Assembly: GCF_000321225.1 (NCBI RefSeq)
Contig: NW_004450302.1
Location: forward strand, 84,320 to 148,319
Direction of reading: 5' to 3'
Origin: Odobenus rosmarus divergens
Taxonomy: Eukaryota; Chordata; Mammalia; Carnivora; Odobenidae
DNA length: 64,000 bases
The notes below the pieces were generated by a model. It searched no databases. It was given only the letters and a program-made list of their open reading frames with translations, and had not been told where the DNA came from. The stretch's first letter is position 1, and each line of letters opens with the position of its first letter. The translations under genes and the position numbers were made by a program. Below are positions 45,151-57,322 of the stretch, piece by piece.

Positions 45151-47734
45151 ATTTATTTCTAACAAAAAACACAGACAGGTAACTACCATCATTCTCTACA
45201 CCTTACAGGAGAGAAAATGGAGACTCCCAAAGTTACACAAATAGTAAGTGACAGAGAGGGGATTAAACCTAAAACTGCCTGAATCCATAAGCCGCTTCTC
45301 TTTCCACTACACAAAAGCACACACCTCCTTTGCAGACAGCAGTATGTCCAAGACAAATAGGATTACGTATAGCTCTCTTTATCCAGGAGAAAGTATATGC
45401 CACTTAACAATACACTTTCCACTATCCCCCTAAATTGTATATTTGGTTGTATATAATAACTCACTTTCTCTGAGGTGATTACAGTTAAGACAAAATGAGT
45501 ATACACAGTGAGTCTAGGAAAAATTGTTTATGTTTCTAAGGTGAAAACAAGTTATGTTTTTTTAAAGTCAGACTTTAAATACTGATTAGCAGCCTCAGCA
45601 CAAGAAAAACATTGACTGGGTCATTAACCCTGCACTGAAATATAGAATGGCAACTGAAACACATTTTTGATTTTCTGATGAGTTTCAATAACCCAGTTCA
45701 AGGCAAAAACAAACTACCTGTAAAGTTAATAATTGTTTATCCTTGATAATAGAACAGAAAACCAAGTCATATCATTTTTCTTTCAAATTTCTCCTGGTCT
45801 CCAGGCCTTTCTTTCCATCTTCACTGACTCTAGCCTAATTTAGACACTGATCATTAGATGCCTGATCACAGCCTCCTAGTTAACCTTGGTTCAGTAAGAC
45901 CATGCCTCTCCCTTCAGCGAAACTATACCTCTGTCAGACCAAGGCTTCTATCCCTACTATAAATATGGCTAAATTGAATTGCTCAAAACTCTAGAATAAC
46001 TCAAGATTTATTTATTTATTATTTTTACTGAATCAAGGCTAAATTCTTCAGTGCGGCTGTCAAGACCCCCAATAATCTGGTATAGTAATTTCTACCAAAT
46101 CTTACCTGCTACTAATCTTGAGGCAAAGTGCAGCCTACACTCTTGTCAGAGGAATGTCCCCTATATGACAGTCAAGAGAGCTGTCTCCTCGACCAGACGG
46201 TCCTTGCTTTAAATCATCTCTCTATCACTTACTAGCTATGTGTTCTTGGTCATGTCATTTAACTTCCTGCCTCAGGTTCCTCAACTGTCAAATAAGATTA
46301 AAAGTAGTTTGTACCCTACCTAACCAGTACACCACAGAACTGTTCAGGTCATGAAAAATTAGGAAAGACTGAGAAAAATTGTCGTTGATCAGAGGAGACT
46401 AAGGAGACATGATGACTAAATGTATTGTGGGATCTCAGATTGGATCCTGGAACAGAAAAAGGACAATAATGGAAAAACTAGTGATATCTGAATAACATCT
46501 GAAGTTTAATTAACAGCAATGTACCAATGTTGGTTTTTCAGTTTTGACAAACGCACAATGGTATTGTAAGACATTATCATTAAGGGAAATCGAGTGAGGG
46601 GTAGTAGTTTATAGTTTGTAGTTGAGAAAACTAAAGCCCAAATAACTTCATCTAGGGTACACAACATGTAACTTATAATCTGGATTCAAACCTAGCTCCA
46701 GAACTCCTCCCATTACCCTGTCCTGTACTTAATTATACATTGTTTGAATCATACGCAAAGGGATTTCTAGCCTTTTCCATCAGACCTTGTACTCTTGGAG
46801 GGCAGGCACCATGCCTTCTATTTTTCTATCTCTCCTACACTTTTCAGAATATCTTAGAGATTGAATAAATATTTGACTTATATTGAGTGGATTTGCTTAC
46901 CAGCGTCCTTTACTGTAGATATGTACTAGCTTTGGACATGTTAATATTATCACTGAATTAAAGTGGAAGGAATTTTTTAAATGTTTGATAGGAAGTGACT
47001 ACCAGCTTTGACAGTTTTGAAAAATGAAACAGGCAGGTCAGCAGTTGGTTTTTCTGAAAAGAAAGAACTTTTCATGTTGCAAGCTCATTTTTCAGACCAT
47101 ATATAGTCTTATGGAACTATGTTTTAATATGTTCAGACTCCTGGTTAAAAAAAAAAAACACAATGTCCTTTGAGAGCTTATTTAAATATTTATACATAAT
47201 TGTGTACACAGATAATGTAGTGGATCGATACAGAAAATCATCTAGCAGGCTCTGAACTTCCCAAGATGATTTTTTTTATTTCTGATATTCATTTATTCCC
47301 TCAAATCCATGAAAAGACAGCAAGGTGAATCTGGCAGGAAAAAAAGTCCCGGAGGTTTTGACTTCCCAAATATATGAGGGCACACATTTTGAGAAGGATC
47401 ATTTCTTACTTCCCAGGGAAACCACTCTTGATTCTTTACACTCAGCAGTGATCATTTGTAAGAACAAATTCTGGTTGGTAAAAAAGAAGAAAGTTAGAAA
47501 AGACAGTGAAGTATTTACCTACGATGGAGTAAGTGGAGAACCTACACTGATACCATTTTGAAACCTCAACAGGAAGCACGTCTGAAATGTAGCAACACAA
47601 CCAAATAAAACTTAAGGAGAGCTCATCCCGCAGCTGATAAATAAGAAGGTAGTGAGTTATTTGTATGGGATTATACAAACAATAATAGGGAAACATTCTG
47701 ATGGACAGAAGCTGTGTTCCCTGAGACAGCTTGA
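45151..47734. other. Intergenic with MIR and L2 relics
   Basis: MIR-like sense sequence near 46190-46370 ('atcacttactagctatgtgt'), antisense MIR-like near 46600-46720, and an L2-like 3' end near 46790-46870 ('ttggagggcaggcaccatgc'). No gene recognised. Confidence 0.5.
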
Positions 47735-47742
47735 TATAAAAG
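47735..47742 (+). promoter_or_regulatory. TATA box upstream of the frameshifted KRTAP3 copy
   Basis: 'tataaaag' lies 55 bp before the ATG at 47790, closer than in the intact paralogs (80-95 bp). Confidence 0.6.
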
Positions 47743-47789
47743 ACTCACAGAGAACAACTTTGTAGTAGAAAATCTGCCTTTGCAACAAA

Positions 47790-48090
47790 ATGTCTTGCTG
47801 TGAGTCTTGTCTCCAAGGCTGCTGCAGCATCCCAACTGGCCCTGCCACCACCATGGGCTCCTCTGACCTATGTTGTCAATATGGAGTCGGCCTACCCAGC
47901 ACCTGCCCACACGAGATCAGCCTCCTTCAGCCCACCTGCTGCGACACCTGCCCCCCCACCCTGCTGTGAGCCTGATTCCTACATGCCATCATGTTGGCTG
48001 CTCAACAGCGGCCACCCTCCTCCAAACCTGAGCGGGATCTCTGTCACAACCTGTGTCCAGCCCACTGAGTGTGAAGCACCAGGCTGTTAG
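47790..48090 (+). pseudogene. KRTAP3-like copy with a one-base frameshift
   Basis: From the ATG the frame reads [19 protein letters not shown] and continues through [20 protein letters not shown], then shifts at a run of seven C (47951-47957) where the KRTAP3-1-like gene has six, and stops after a few codons. The +1 frame then carries the expected KRTAP3 tail ([15 protein letters not shown], then GISVTTCVQP) to a stop at 48088-48090. Other changes, such as Tyr and Gly at usually Cys positions ([10 protein letters not shown]) and three extra N-terminal residues, suggest relaxed constraint. TATA-like and AATAAA signals remain (48266-48271, 48303-48308). It is closest to KRTAP3-1. A true pseudogene is the best reading, but a sequencing error in the C run is possible. 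Confidence 0.85.
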
Positions 48091-48308
48091 CCAAAGATAG
48101 GTCTGAGATCTTGCCCACATTGCCCCAAGGGACAACAATAGTCATTAAGGGCGGTTCAGCAAATGGTCTTTAATTAAAAGCTCTGGAAGAAAACGTTCTG
48201 ACCCTGTGTCTTCAGTTTTGCAGAACTGTTCTATGTTTTGAATGATGATTTCCAGTGAGAAGTCAAATAAATGCTGTCATGGACCTCCTCACTTTAAAAC
48301 TAAATAAA

Positions 48309-49291
48309 CACCACTGCGCCCCGAACCACGTGGTGTCTTGTGTTTAATGCTATAATTACCAAACAACTCTTGACACATGTATGTACATCATAAACCTATA
48401 AATATGTCCAGCAGAATGACACTGTCTGATGACATCAACATAAATCTCATAGGCAAAAGGAGGTCTCACAAGGATATGTACATACTTGAAGAAAATTGCC
48501 TGAATAGTCAAATATATTAAGCCCTAAGCTTAACATCATTTTAAATTCCAAGGTCAGGAGCTACTTTTAATTTTGTTTCCCCTGCCTCTTAAGTAACTAT
48601 CTCACATATCTCCTTTTAAAAGATTCTGAGAAACTGGCAATTAAACATCCACGTACAGAAGAAACCCCAAAGACTGAGCTGAGCCATATTTTTTTCATTG
48701 ACTCATTATGTGAAGCTTTGAATGTAAAACCGTTTTTGACCAGGTGTAAAAGCACAAATGAAATGAATTGTTCTGCTTATTTAAAGTATTATTATAATTA
48801 TAAGGAGCTATTCTAAAATACATATCTTTTTCATTCTAATCTGTAATTTAATCCAATTCAATCCACATTTATCAAATGCCTACTATGACCTAGGTACTTG
48901 ACAGAGACAAAGAAGATGAAGACATAATTCCCACTTTCAGAGAGTTTGCATTGGAGTGAGGAAGACATATAAATGATGAGCCATAATATATAACAGACTG
49001 AAACGAGGTCTAAATGAAAAGATTGGCGGCATACTTTGTGAAAGCAAAGAATGAAAACACCTAGAAGAACCACCTAAAGGTTGCTGTGAAGGAGATAGTT
49101 GAGCTGATGCTTGAGGAATGAACAGGATTTGAGAAGTAGAGAAGCAGGGAAGGACACTACAAGAAACAGTATGATCACACAGAGATGCAAAGTACCTAGA
49201 AGGCACTAATTTTTTTATTTGATAAGCTTTGTGATATATATCAATATTTAAGCAAAAATCAAGCCAACTTCACTAACGAGTTTTTCTTCTC
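48309..49291. other. Intergenic, nothing recognised
   Basis: Antisense MIR-like trace near 48850-48960 ('tcaaatgcctactatgacct'). No gene. Confidence 0.5.
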
Positions 49292-49305
49292 ATAAAATGC
49301 ATGAG

Positions 49306-49507
49306 ATTGGGCGCCTGGGTGGCTCAGATGGTTAAGCGTCTGCCTTCGGCTCAGGTCATGATCCCAGAGTCCTGGGATCAAGTCCCGCATCGGGCTCCCT
49401 GCTCTTTGGGAGCCTGCTTCTTCCTCTGCTTCTCTCTCACTCTCTCTCTCTCTCTGTCTCTCATGAATAAATAAAATCTTTAAAAAAAATAATAAAAATT
49501 AAAAAAA
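49306..49507 (+). mobile_element. Carnivore SINE with 14-bp target-site duplication
   Basis: Head 'gggcgcctgggtggctcaga', CT/CTCT region and A-rich tail. The perfect duplication 'ataaaatgcatgag' is at 49292-49305 and 49508-49521. Confidence 0.97.
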
Positions 49508-49521
49508 ATAAAATGCATGAG

Positions 49522-50782
49522 GCTTATTTACCAATGACATTTAGTATTTTCCACTAAATTGTCCATTTGTTTCAGCCAGGTTGCTTCTATTTTAAACAGG
49601 CCAAGTTGGTTTTCAGTAATGTCCCCTCAGAAACACCCCACCAAAGAATCCATACTTCGTGTTTCCTCAACAACAACTTGCTAACCGACAAATTATGTAA
49701 TTTAGATTCTACTACCCGGATAGTTTTGTGCTGATCAAAGGGAAGTATGTGAAGATGCTGGAATCAGGATATTACACCCTGCAGATTATTCAGTCCCACT
49801 TCCTCATCTGCCAACCTAAGACTCTGGCAAATCAAGGCCAGTTGAGGTGAAGAATGCTGTATAAGGCATTCCTCAAAGGAATTTACAACCTAATTGAAGA
49901 TCCAAGATATGAAAACAAACATGCACAGTAGGAAGTAAGCCCGTGACGAAAAGATTTCTATAGTTCTAAATCACATTGGATCAGATCCACTTCCTGAATC
50001 CACTGTTGTTTTGTGGACCTTATGACTTATGCTTTTGACCTTGTTTCAACTTATTTTAGATTTAGTACAGCATTCATTTGAAAATGAATAAAGATGAGGT
50101 GATTTTCTTTTAACGGTACATTTAACAAAAGTCAGCAACTGGCTGGATCTTTCTTCCCAGTGAATTTACATTTTGACTCACTAGAAGATTGGCATAACTT
50201 TGAGTAAAGACTTTAAAAAAAGAAAAACAACAGAGTAATACAACCTCTGGAAACTTGGAATAGAGTAAAAATAATGAAAAGGAGTTTCATCTTATTCCAT
50301 TCTGGCTATCACCCCACTTGCTCAATCGAATCTGAATTATAGCCTCAATAAATAAAGTAAGTATGTCTGAGATGCATAGAGCCATATGCAACATTCATCT
50401 ATAAGTAGCCATGTCCTTGTTGACTTTGTTGAGAGAATGGTCCAATTAACTATGAGTTATATATACTGAAATTAATTAAAAATTGTATATTGTGCATATT
50501 ATTTTAAATTAAGGGGGAGAAAAACAAGGAAATGAATATAGCCTCTGAAACTATAGCTAAATTGTCTCTCACACTGATTATCCGTAATTCATATAAGGTT
50601 TGGCATTCCAGGACCCTGTGAAGATAAAATGTAATCATCTTATGACAAAAATGACATGATGAGTCAAAAACATGATTTACCTTAATAAGAGCAGGACTCT
50701 TAATGGACAAGTAAATACCAAACTGATTACAGAATCTTAGTGAGGAGGGGTGGGGTAAACAAAAATTGGAGGACGCCTTCTG
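49522..50782. other. Intergenic, KRTAP3-2-like 5' flank
   Basis: Nothing recognised until the block beginning 'gccttctggttggaccaaca' at about 50775, which is shared with the 5' flank of the gene at 58011. Confidence 0.5.
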
Positions 50783-50808
50783 GTTGGACCAACACCCACT
50801 GGGGAGGA

Positions 50809-50816
50809 TATATAAG
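50809..50816 (+). promoter_or_regulatory. TATA box of the gapped KRTAP3 gene
   Basis: 'tatataag' 90 bp upstream of the ATG at 50899, in the same context ('cactggggaggatatataag') as at 57917. Confidence 0.8.
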
Positions 50817-50898
50817 AGCCTCAAAGCAAGAGGAGACATTTGTACCTCAGAAACCTCATCTTCCCAAGAAACCAAGAGCAAACCAGATTCCCAACGTC

Positions 50899-51164
50899 AT
50901 GGCTTGCTGTGTGCCCTGCTGCTGCAGCGTCCCNNNNNNNNNNNNNNNNNNNNNNNNNNNNNNNNNNNNNNNNNNNNNNNNNNGACTTGGTTACTGGAGC
51001 CAACCTGCTGTGACAACTGCCCCCCACCCTGCCACATTCCTCAGCCCTGTGTGCCCACCTGCTTCCTGCTCAACTCCAGCCACCCCACCCCAGGCCTGGA
51101 GACCATCAACCTCACAACCTTCACTCACCCCTCCTGTGAGCCCTGCATCCCAAGCTCCTGCTGA
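50899..51164 (+). CDS. KRTAP3-2: Keratin-associated protein 3-2-like, interrupted by an assembly gap
   Basis: The gene starts [11 protein letters not shown], is cut by 50 N at 50934-50983, and resumes with [20 protein letters not shown], ending CEPCIPSSC with a stop at 51162-51164. The parts outside the gap match the intact gene at 58011 almost base for base; one clear difference changes Gln to His near the C terminus (THPSC for TQPSC). As written, the frames before and after the N run do not agree. In the intact paralog the corresponding interval is 81 bp, which would bring them into register, so I regard this as an intact gene with a mis-sized gap. AATAAA at 51511-51516. Confidence 0.9.
50934..50983. 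other. Assembly gap (50 N)
   Basis: Exactly 50 unresolved bases inside the coding region of a KRTAP3 gene that has a near-identical paralog 7 kb away. Confidence 1.
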
Positions 51165-51510
51165 ATGATGGCTGCTTTGCTCCCTGCCCGACAATGAAGA
51201 ACCCAGAAGCGTCTATTCAGTATTCACTTGCCTCAGCAGTTTATCAGATGTTGAGGCAGACCAGATGGCCCAGATCTGAAAACCTACCTTTCGTTTTAAT
51301 GGAAAGAAAAAAAAAAAATCAAGACATTTTTTACGGTTATTTGGCTGAATAACCATTTGGTTCATTTGGGCAGGTGAACATCATCTATTATCAAAATACT
51401 GTTGGAATCCTTAAGAGCTCAGACTATATTTTCTGGTCACGTTGCTTCTTGGATCCCATTTCTTATATTGGATATTTTCATAGAGGAAAAAAATTCTTGA
51501 TGGGTTTTCC

Positions 51511-51516
51511 AATAAA
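51511..51516 (+). other. Polyadenylation signal, gapped KRTAP3 gene
   Basis: 'aataaa' in 'ttttccaataaacttcattt', about 350 bp after the stop. Confidence 0.65.
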
Positions 51517-52308
51517 CTTCATTTCTCTGGCAAGATATGTTGTTTGTGTATGTTAGAGTTTCAGGTATATTTCTTTAATTTAAAAAAAAAGGTAAAGATA
51601 AGATGGTTATTTAAAAAAAAAGATTCTATTAGAAGAATGCTTGGAACTAGCTAGCTTCCTAGGCTTGCTAACTTCAAATTGGTTATCTTTTATGTTCTCT
51701 CCTTTTCCTCAGCCAAATACAATTTGGAGGTGAGCCAATATTTATTTACCTACACTTTGCTGGGTAAATCACAGTATTAACTCACATAATCCTTAAAATA
51801 TCACTCATAGATGAGGAAAATTAAGCTTTAAGAATTACTCAACATTCCCAAAGTTACTTAGTAAGAAACCCAGAATTCAGCTCCTCATATGTCTGACTTT
51901 AAAGCCCAATTCTTTCTACCATATGACAGAGCCTCCAATACTAAGAGCCAGAAGCTGAGTGAACAGTTATGACACCAACTTCAAACGTGCAAGAGAAAAA
52001 AATGTAAGAATCTTTAACAAAATCATCACATCCAATTGTAATAGAAAAGGATCTATTGGCTCACAGATTAAAAGTGGCAGGTATTCAGTTCTAAGATCTG
52101 GGTCATTTAGTGGGCCTACCAATTTCAACTTCATTTTCCCTTAAAGAGAACTCAAGTGGTCAACCCTAGAAGCAGGGCACTAGGAATATATCTCTACTTG
52201 CCACCGTCCTTAGCACAGAAATTCAACTCCAGTGATCAACAGAATGCCAAAACTCTTCAGATGATGAGCTGTGAACTAGAGCTGAAGTCTTGATTAAACA
52301 TGACGTAA
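51517..52308. other. Intergenic with MIR-like relic
   Basis: An antisense MIR-like stretch lies near 51730-51930 ('aggaaaattaagctttaaga'). No gene. Confidence 0.5.
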
Positions 52309-52488
52309 TGGGGCACCTTTATGGTTCAATCGGTTAAGCATCTGCCTTCAGCTCGGGGGTCCTGGGATCAAGCCCGACATCGGGCTCCTTGCTCGGCAGG
52401 GAGCCTGCTTCTCCCTCTCCCTCTGCCCTTCCCCTTGCTTGTGTTCTCTCTCTGTGTGTGTGTCAAATAAACAAAATCTTTAAAAAAA
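52309..52488 (+). mobile_element. Carnivore SINE (diverged)
   Basis: 'ggggcacctttatggttcaa' head, 'gtcctgggatcaagcc' core, CT-rich and TG-rich stretch and A-rich tail. Part of the head-core junction is shortened compared with other copies. Confidence 0.9.
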
Positions 52489-53066
52489 TGATTTAATCTA
52501 TGACTTAATTTTACTTGTTTTTACCAACCTACTTAATTTTATCTTGAGATTATCCTTTACAAGCCTTAAAGAGAGAATACATATATAATACATATCATGA
52601 AGTATACATGTACAATACATGTTATAATGTATATATGTGTCATTCATATACAAAGGCACAAGTCAGAATTTGAAAAGCATTGAGCTAAAACCAAAAGAAT
52701 ATAGGCAAAAAAGAAAAAGGCAGGGCAAGGAAGGGAAGAAGTAAATGCCTTTGAATAAACATGTTTCTCAATGTCCTTAGCATGCCTGCCAGTCTCCCCA
52801 GAGAGGGATTTCTCAGACGATCTCACAGGCTTATTAGTGGTTTGAATGAACAGAACTTAGCAGCCATGGGGTACATGCATAACAACCTGCAATACTGCCA
52901 ACAAGGGATTTAGTCCATTCACTCATTCATTTGGCCAGTATTTCACGAGGGCTCCCCCTGTGCCAGGCAGTGTATCTGTGCTAAGATTATAAAGATAAAA
53001 GAAATGTTATTACCTAGAGTGCTCTCAAGTTTCTCTCAGATCTGGTGAGGGAGACAGACAAGTTAT
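52489..53066. other. Intergenic with AT microsatellite
   Basis: An AT/GTAT-rich stretch at about 52575-52645, and a short MIR-like antisense trace near 52920-53040 ('ccctgtgccaggcagtgta'). No gene. Confidence 0.5.
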
Positions 53067-53067
53067 T

Positions 53068-53246
53068 TTTTTTTAATTTATTTATTTATTTGAGAGAGAG
53101 CGAGAGAGTGTGGGGGGAGGGGCAGAGGGAGAGAAACTTCAAGAAGACTCCCTGCTGAGTGCAGAGCCCAATATACGCTCAATCTCATGACCCAGGAGAT
53201 CATGACCTGAGCCAAAACCAGGAGTCAGATACTCAACCAACTGAGC
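53068..53246 (-). mobile_element. Carnivore SINE
   Basis: Minus-strand Can-SINE: T-rich start, GA-rich stretch, 'gatcatgacctgagcc' and 'actgagcc' end. Flanks 'cagacaagttatt' and 'cagacaagctatt' are a target duplication with one mismatch. Confidence 0.93.
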
Positions 53247-53260
53247 CAGACAAGCTATTA

Positions 53261-53713
53261 TAATCACAATACATGTGGTCTACATACAGCTATGAATATA
53301 TTTATAATGCCATGTGGTTCCTGCAGGCAGATGTGAGCAGCATGGCATGCAGGCACACAGAGGAACTAAAACCCAGATTTGGTGATTCAGTGTCAGAGTG
53401 AGGGATAGTTATGGGAAGCCTCCACGCTATTCAGGCTAAGCATTAAAAGATGACAAGGCAGGAGAGGTGGAGAGAAGCTGTTCCACACACAACAGCAACT
53501 TATTAACCCATGGATTGAGTGCATTGAAGATGGGGAGAAGAGGTGAGGGAAGGAGAAGAGAAGAAATGCAAAGACCCTGACGCTGGGGCTCCCTAAGCAA
53601 AGGGTTTTAAGACCGAAACCTCCAAACCAAGAGATTTGAAGAAAATAACAATCCTATTTTGTCTCTCTTTATTATCAACATTTAATTTATGTCTTCCCTG
53701 TCACAGATACCCC
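53261..53713. other. Intergenic, nothing recognised
   Basis: No coding or repeat signal that I can name. Confidence 0.5.
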
Positions 53714-54272
53714 TGTAGGGCCAAGGGCAGGCCACCCCAATATGTGCCACTTTGGCATACTAATTTTTTTTATCATACTGATTATTTTAAATAAAAATTA
53801 CTTAAGAGACAGCCTATGCAAGGACATTCAGACCCTCTTCTGTCCCTATGAGAGCAGAAAATAAATCTCCAATGTGAAAGTTACCCTGTCTGTATTAGGC
53901 GGTAAAGACACATCCTCATTATCACCAGAGATCGGGAATGTAGAGCTGAGAAGGATGTATAAACAAACCTTGCTACCTTTTACTAATTTACTACCACAGC
54001 CCAAATTCCATTTACAATTCCTTACTATTTGAAGCTCCCAAAGTTAAGTCTTCTTTGACCTGTCAATTCCTCACATATTCTCTCTTTGCCTCAGAAGTAT
54101 AAAAACTGCCTGCCTTGGTCATTTCTTTAGGTCTCAATTTCATTATTGGCCTTCCACATGCACATAATAAAACTTTGGCGTTTTCTCCTGTTAATCTGTC
54201 TCATGTCAGATTTAATTCTTAGGCCAGCTGGAAGACCTTCAAGGGGAGAGGAAGAATTTTTCCTTCCCCACA
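53714..54272 (+). mobile_element. Solo LTR of a gammaretrovirus-like (ERV1) element
   Basis: It starts TGTAGGGCCAAGG and ends CCTTCCCCACA. It has a TATA-like 'agtataaaaactgcc' near 54097, a polyadenylation region 'cacataataaaactttgg' near 54165, and a U5-like end. Flanking CCCC on both sides fits a 4-bp target duplication, although this is weak because of base composition. No viral coding sequence. Confidence 0.75.
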
Positions 54273-56164
54273 CCCCCATTGACTACAGATGATACAATTA
54301 AAGCTAGGCAAGTTCTTGTGTGTGTGCATGCATGTGTGTGTATGTATTTTCAGCAATTTGAAAATCTACCATCTAATCAGAATCACCATGTTTTTCCTGC
54401 ATTTGTTTAAAGGAAAAAGGTACCTTTGTTTCTAAAAATAAAATGTTTAGTATCTCTGACACATACGTTAAACTTGCATGTTAAACCACAAAAGAGGTAG
54501 CTCAATCTCAATAGGTCCTATATTTAGTTTATAACAAGTCAGTCACCAGGCCATCTAAGGCAAATTAGCTCACCTCTCTAGGATTCACTGTCCTAATTTA
54601 CAAACAAAGGAGAGTTATTGCCAGGTCTCTTAGACCATGGCAAAGAAAAATTTTTAATAAAGTACCACAAGTCTTTTCAATAAAAGATGAGTTTACTATG
54701 ATAAACTTATTACTTTACAACTGTTTCTAATATATAACTAAATATTATTTATAATTATGGAAACATAACATAACATTCTACACAGAACAGTAACAATTTC
54801 TTTATCCTTATAAGCTTTACTCAAAGTAACACTGCATTCTAAATAAGAGGGCGATCTCTTTCTGCCATGAAATCCTGTGAGAATCTGCAAACCCCTTTGT
54901 ACGGTTTTTCTTAAAATGTCAAAATAATTTCCTTCTGCTTATCATTTTTATGCTCTTATAACCCTTCCTATCATAATGTATAATAACAGCAACTTATAAT
55001 AATATGTGCATGATAAACCTTCCATCAGACTCCACGTTGCACGAAAGCAAAAACGAGGTCTGTTTTGTTCACTGCTGTATATCCAAAATTTATAACAGTG
55101 CTTGGCACATGACAACTGCTCAATAAATGTCTATTAAATTATTTTTTAAAATACTGAAAATGTTAGTCAGTCCTAAATAAAAGAGTGAGCAATTTGGCAG
55201 GTATTCACTCAAAGATAAATCCGTTTGAAGTCCAGGGACATCAGCAGAGATTACAAATCCTTTCTTCCAAGCAGAGTCATAAAGAACTTTTTTAAAATTT
55301 GAAGTTTATGAATTTCTGTGTCAGCTGTTTTCTCTAACTGTAGGTATGAACCTTCAGATAAATGCTTGCTGTTTCCTATAAGGTTGTTCTTTTACTTATC
55401 TGAGCTGTATTTTTTCTTCTTTAGACTGTTTATTTTCCCTTTTCCTTACTTTGAATTTTATCTGCAACTTACTTGGATAATGATTATCTTTGCGTAGCAC
55501 TTTATGATTGTCTATGGACAATAATCTTCCAAGTAGAAGAATGTAGATACTATGATCCTTATTTGCAGAGGAGAAAGATGAAGCTCTAAAATGTGAATGA
55601 CTTGCCATAACAAGGGAGGCAATGAGCAGGACTGGGACCAGTAAAGAGCTTTCTGACTCCTAATGTGGTCCTCTTGAACCTACAAACCACGCAGACATGC
55701 TCCCCCACCATGCACAGATACACAGGTATACTTGAAGGAGGAGGTGGGAAGCAAGAGAGAAGAATCATGGCTTGAAGAATGAGTGAGTCAAAGTTGAGTT
55801 GGAAATGGTGTGAAGGTCAGAATGATCCTGCACAGAAGCCCACTCTGTGTTCCCTCTTAAATATGAACCATGCCTGAAGCCTAAATGGTGTATTGGAACT
55901 AAAGAGTCCAGGTCCTTTCTACTACAGATACATTTGATTTGGGGAGAAAATGCACTACATTGGGGAAAAAAAAAACAGAATAAAATCAAATGTATACAGA
56001 TTAACTTAGGCCCTTAACTTCACTTTCTATTGGTAGTAATTTCATGTGAATATTAGTAGCATGGTGTTGAATTATTCTTTTACTTAGCATGTAGACATAA
56101 GCTACAAATTCAACTTTCTCACACTTAGCAGTGAATGAAGGAAACAAAGCAAGCTAGTTCTCAA
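54273..56164. other. Intergenic with L2-like 3' end
   Basis: A TG microsatellite near 54315-54340. An L2/MIR-like end near 55040-55135 ('cagtgcttggcacatgacaa', 'tcaataaatgtctatt'). No gene. Confidence 0.5.
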
Positions 56165-56780
56165 TAGAGAGATAAACAGCCAATACACACATGAAGGAAT
56201 GTCTCAACTAGTTATAAAAGAAATACAAATACAACAAAATTTCATTTTTCACTCATTAAATTGGCAAAACACTTAAAATAGCCACCAAAAAGAAAAGGGA
56301 AATGGCAATTCTCAAATACAGCTGGTGGGAATACATAAATAGAGGCAAAAAGAACCATTCTGAAGCGTAGTATGGTAATGAATACCAAAGGCCTTAAAAT
56401 ATTGTTCCAATAATTCTACCCAATAATTATGTCTGTTCCTGAGATGATCAAAAATGTGCATCAAGATTTCCATCCACAGTTGTTACTACTGCCACAATTA
56501 CCACCATGCAAATAACCTAAATGATTAATCATATAAAATTTTAAAGTAACTGATGAATGCTAGGGAACATTAAGAATAACATTATCAAGTATACTTCAGA
56601 ATACAAGATAATGAAAATATATATTTTAGGCAAAAAGGCAAGTTATAGAAGAGTAGGTATGATTCCAGGAACATAAAATAAACAAATGTATAGAAAAATG
56701 ACTACAGGGATATACACAAATATTCATAGAGAATTTCTCTTGATGATAAGATTACAAGTGAGTTTTCTTTATACTTTTGT
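56165..56780 (+). mobile_element. Old L1/HAL1-like fragment
   Basis: Strongly diverged, but keeps L1 ORF2-end order: 'cagccaatacacacatgaag', 'agctggtgggaatacataaa', 'attctacccaataattatg'. Boundaries are approximate. Confidence 0.6.
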
Positions 56781-56790
56781 CCAAATTTTT

Positions 56791-57000
56791 TTTTTCACAC
56801 CAGTCAGAATGGCTAAAATTAACAAGTCAGGAAACAACAGATGTTGATGAGGATGCGGAGAAAGGGGAGCCCTCCTACATTGTTGGTGTGAATGCAAGCT
56901 GGTGCAGCCACTCTGGAAAACAGTATGGAGGTTCCTCAAAAAGTTGAAAATACAGCTATTGTACGACCCAGCAATTGCACTCCTGGGTATTTACCCCCAA
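56791..57000 (+). mobile_element. LINE-1 ORF2 fragment, left half of a composite insertion
   Basis: 'cacaccagtcagaatggcta' to 'cctgggtatttacccccaa' is L1 ORF2 sequence in sense, preceded by ten T and ended abruptly by a T-rich run that starts an inverted L1 3' end. A 10-bp duplication 'ccaaattttt' brackets both halves (56781-56790, 57323-57332). Confidence 0.8.
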
Positions 57001-57322
57001 TTTTTTTTTTATTTTTTTATTGTTATGTTAACCACCATACATCATTAGTTTTTGATGTAGTGTTCCATGATTCATTGTCTGTGCATAACACCCAGTGCTC
57101 CACGCAGAACGTGCCCTCTTTAATACCCATCACCAGGCTAACCCATCCCCCCACCCCCTCCCCTCTAGAACCCTCAGTTTGTTTTTCAGAGTCCATCGTC
57201 TCTCATGGTTCGTCTCCCCCTCCAACTTACTCCCCTTCATTCTTCCCCTCCTGCTATCTTCTTCTTCTTCTTCTTCTTTTTTCTTAACATATATTGCATT
57301 GTTTCAGAAGTACAGATCTACC
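57001..57322 (-). mobile_element. LINE-1 3' end, inverted, right half of a composite insertion
   Basis: Reverse complement of the carnivore L1 3'UTR with a T-rich left end and a 'cttcttcttctt' microsatellite at about 57259-57278. Confidence 0.9.

Noticed and set aside
50740..51168. Two overlapping ORFs of 142 and 132 residues running through the N gap
   Set aside because: They are artefacts of translating N as unknown residues; each contains only one half of the true KRTAP3 frame.
56892..57287. 131-residue + strand ORF
   Set aside because: It spans the junction of an L1 ORF2 fragment and an inverted L1 3'UTR; it is composition-driven.
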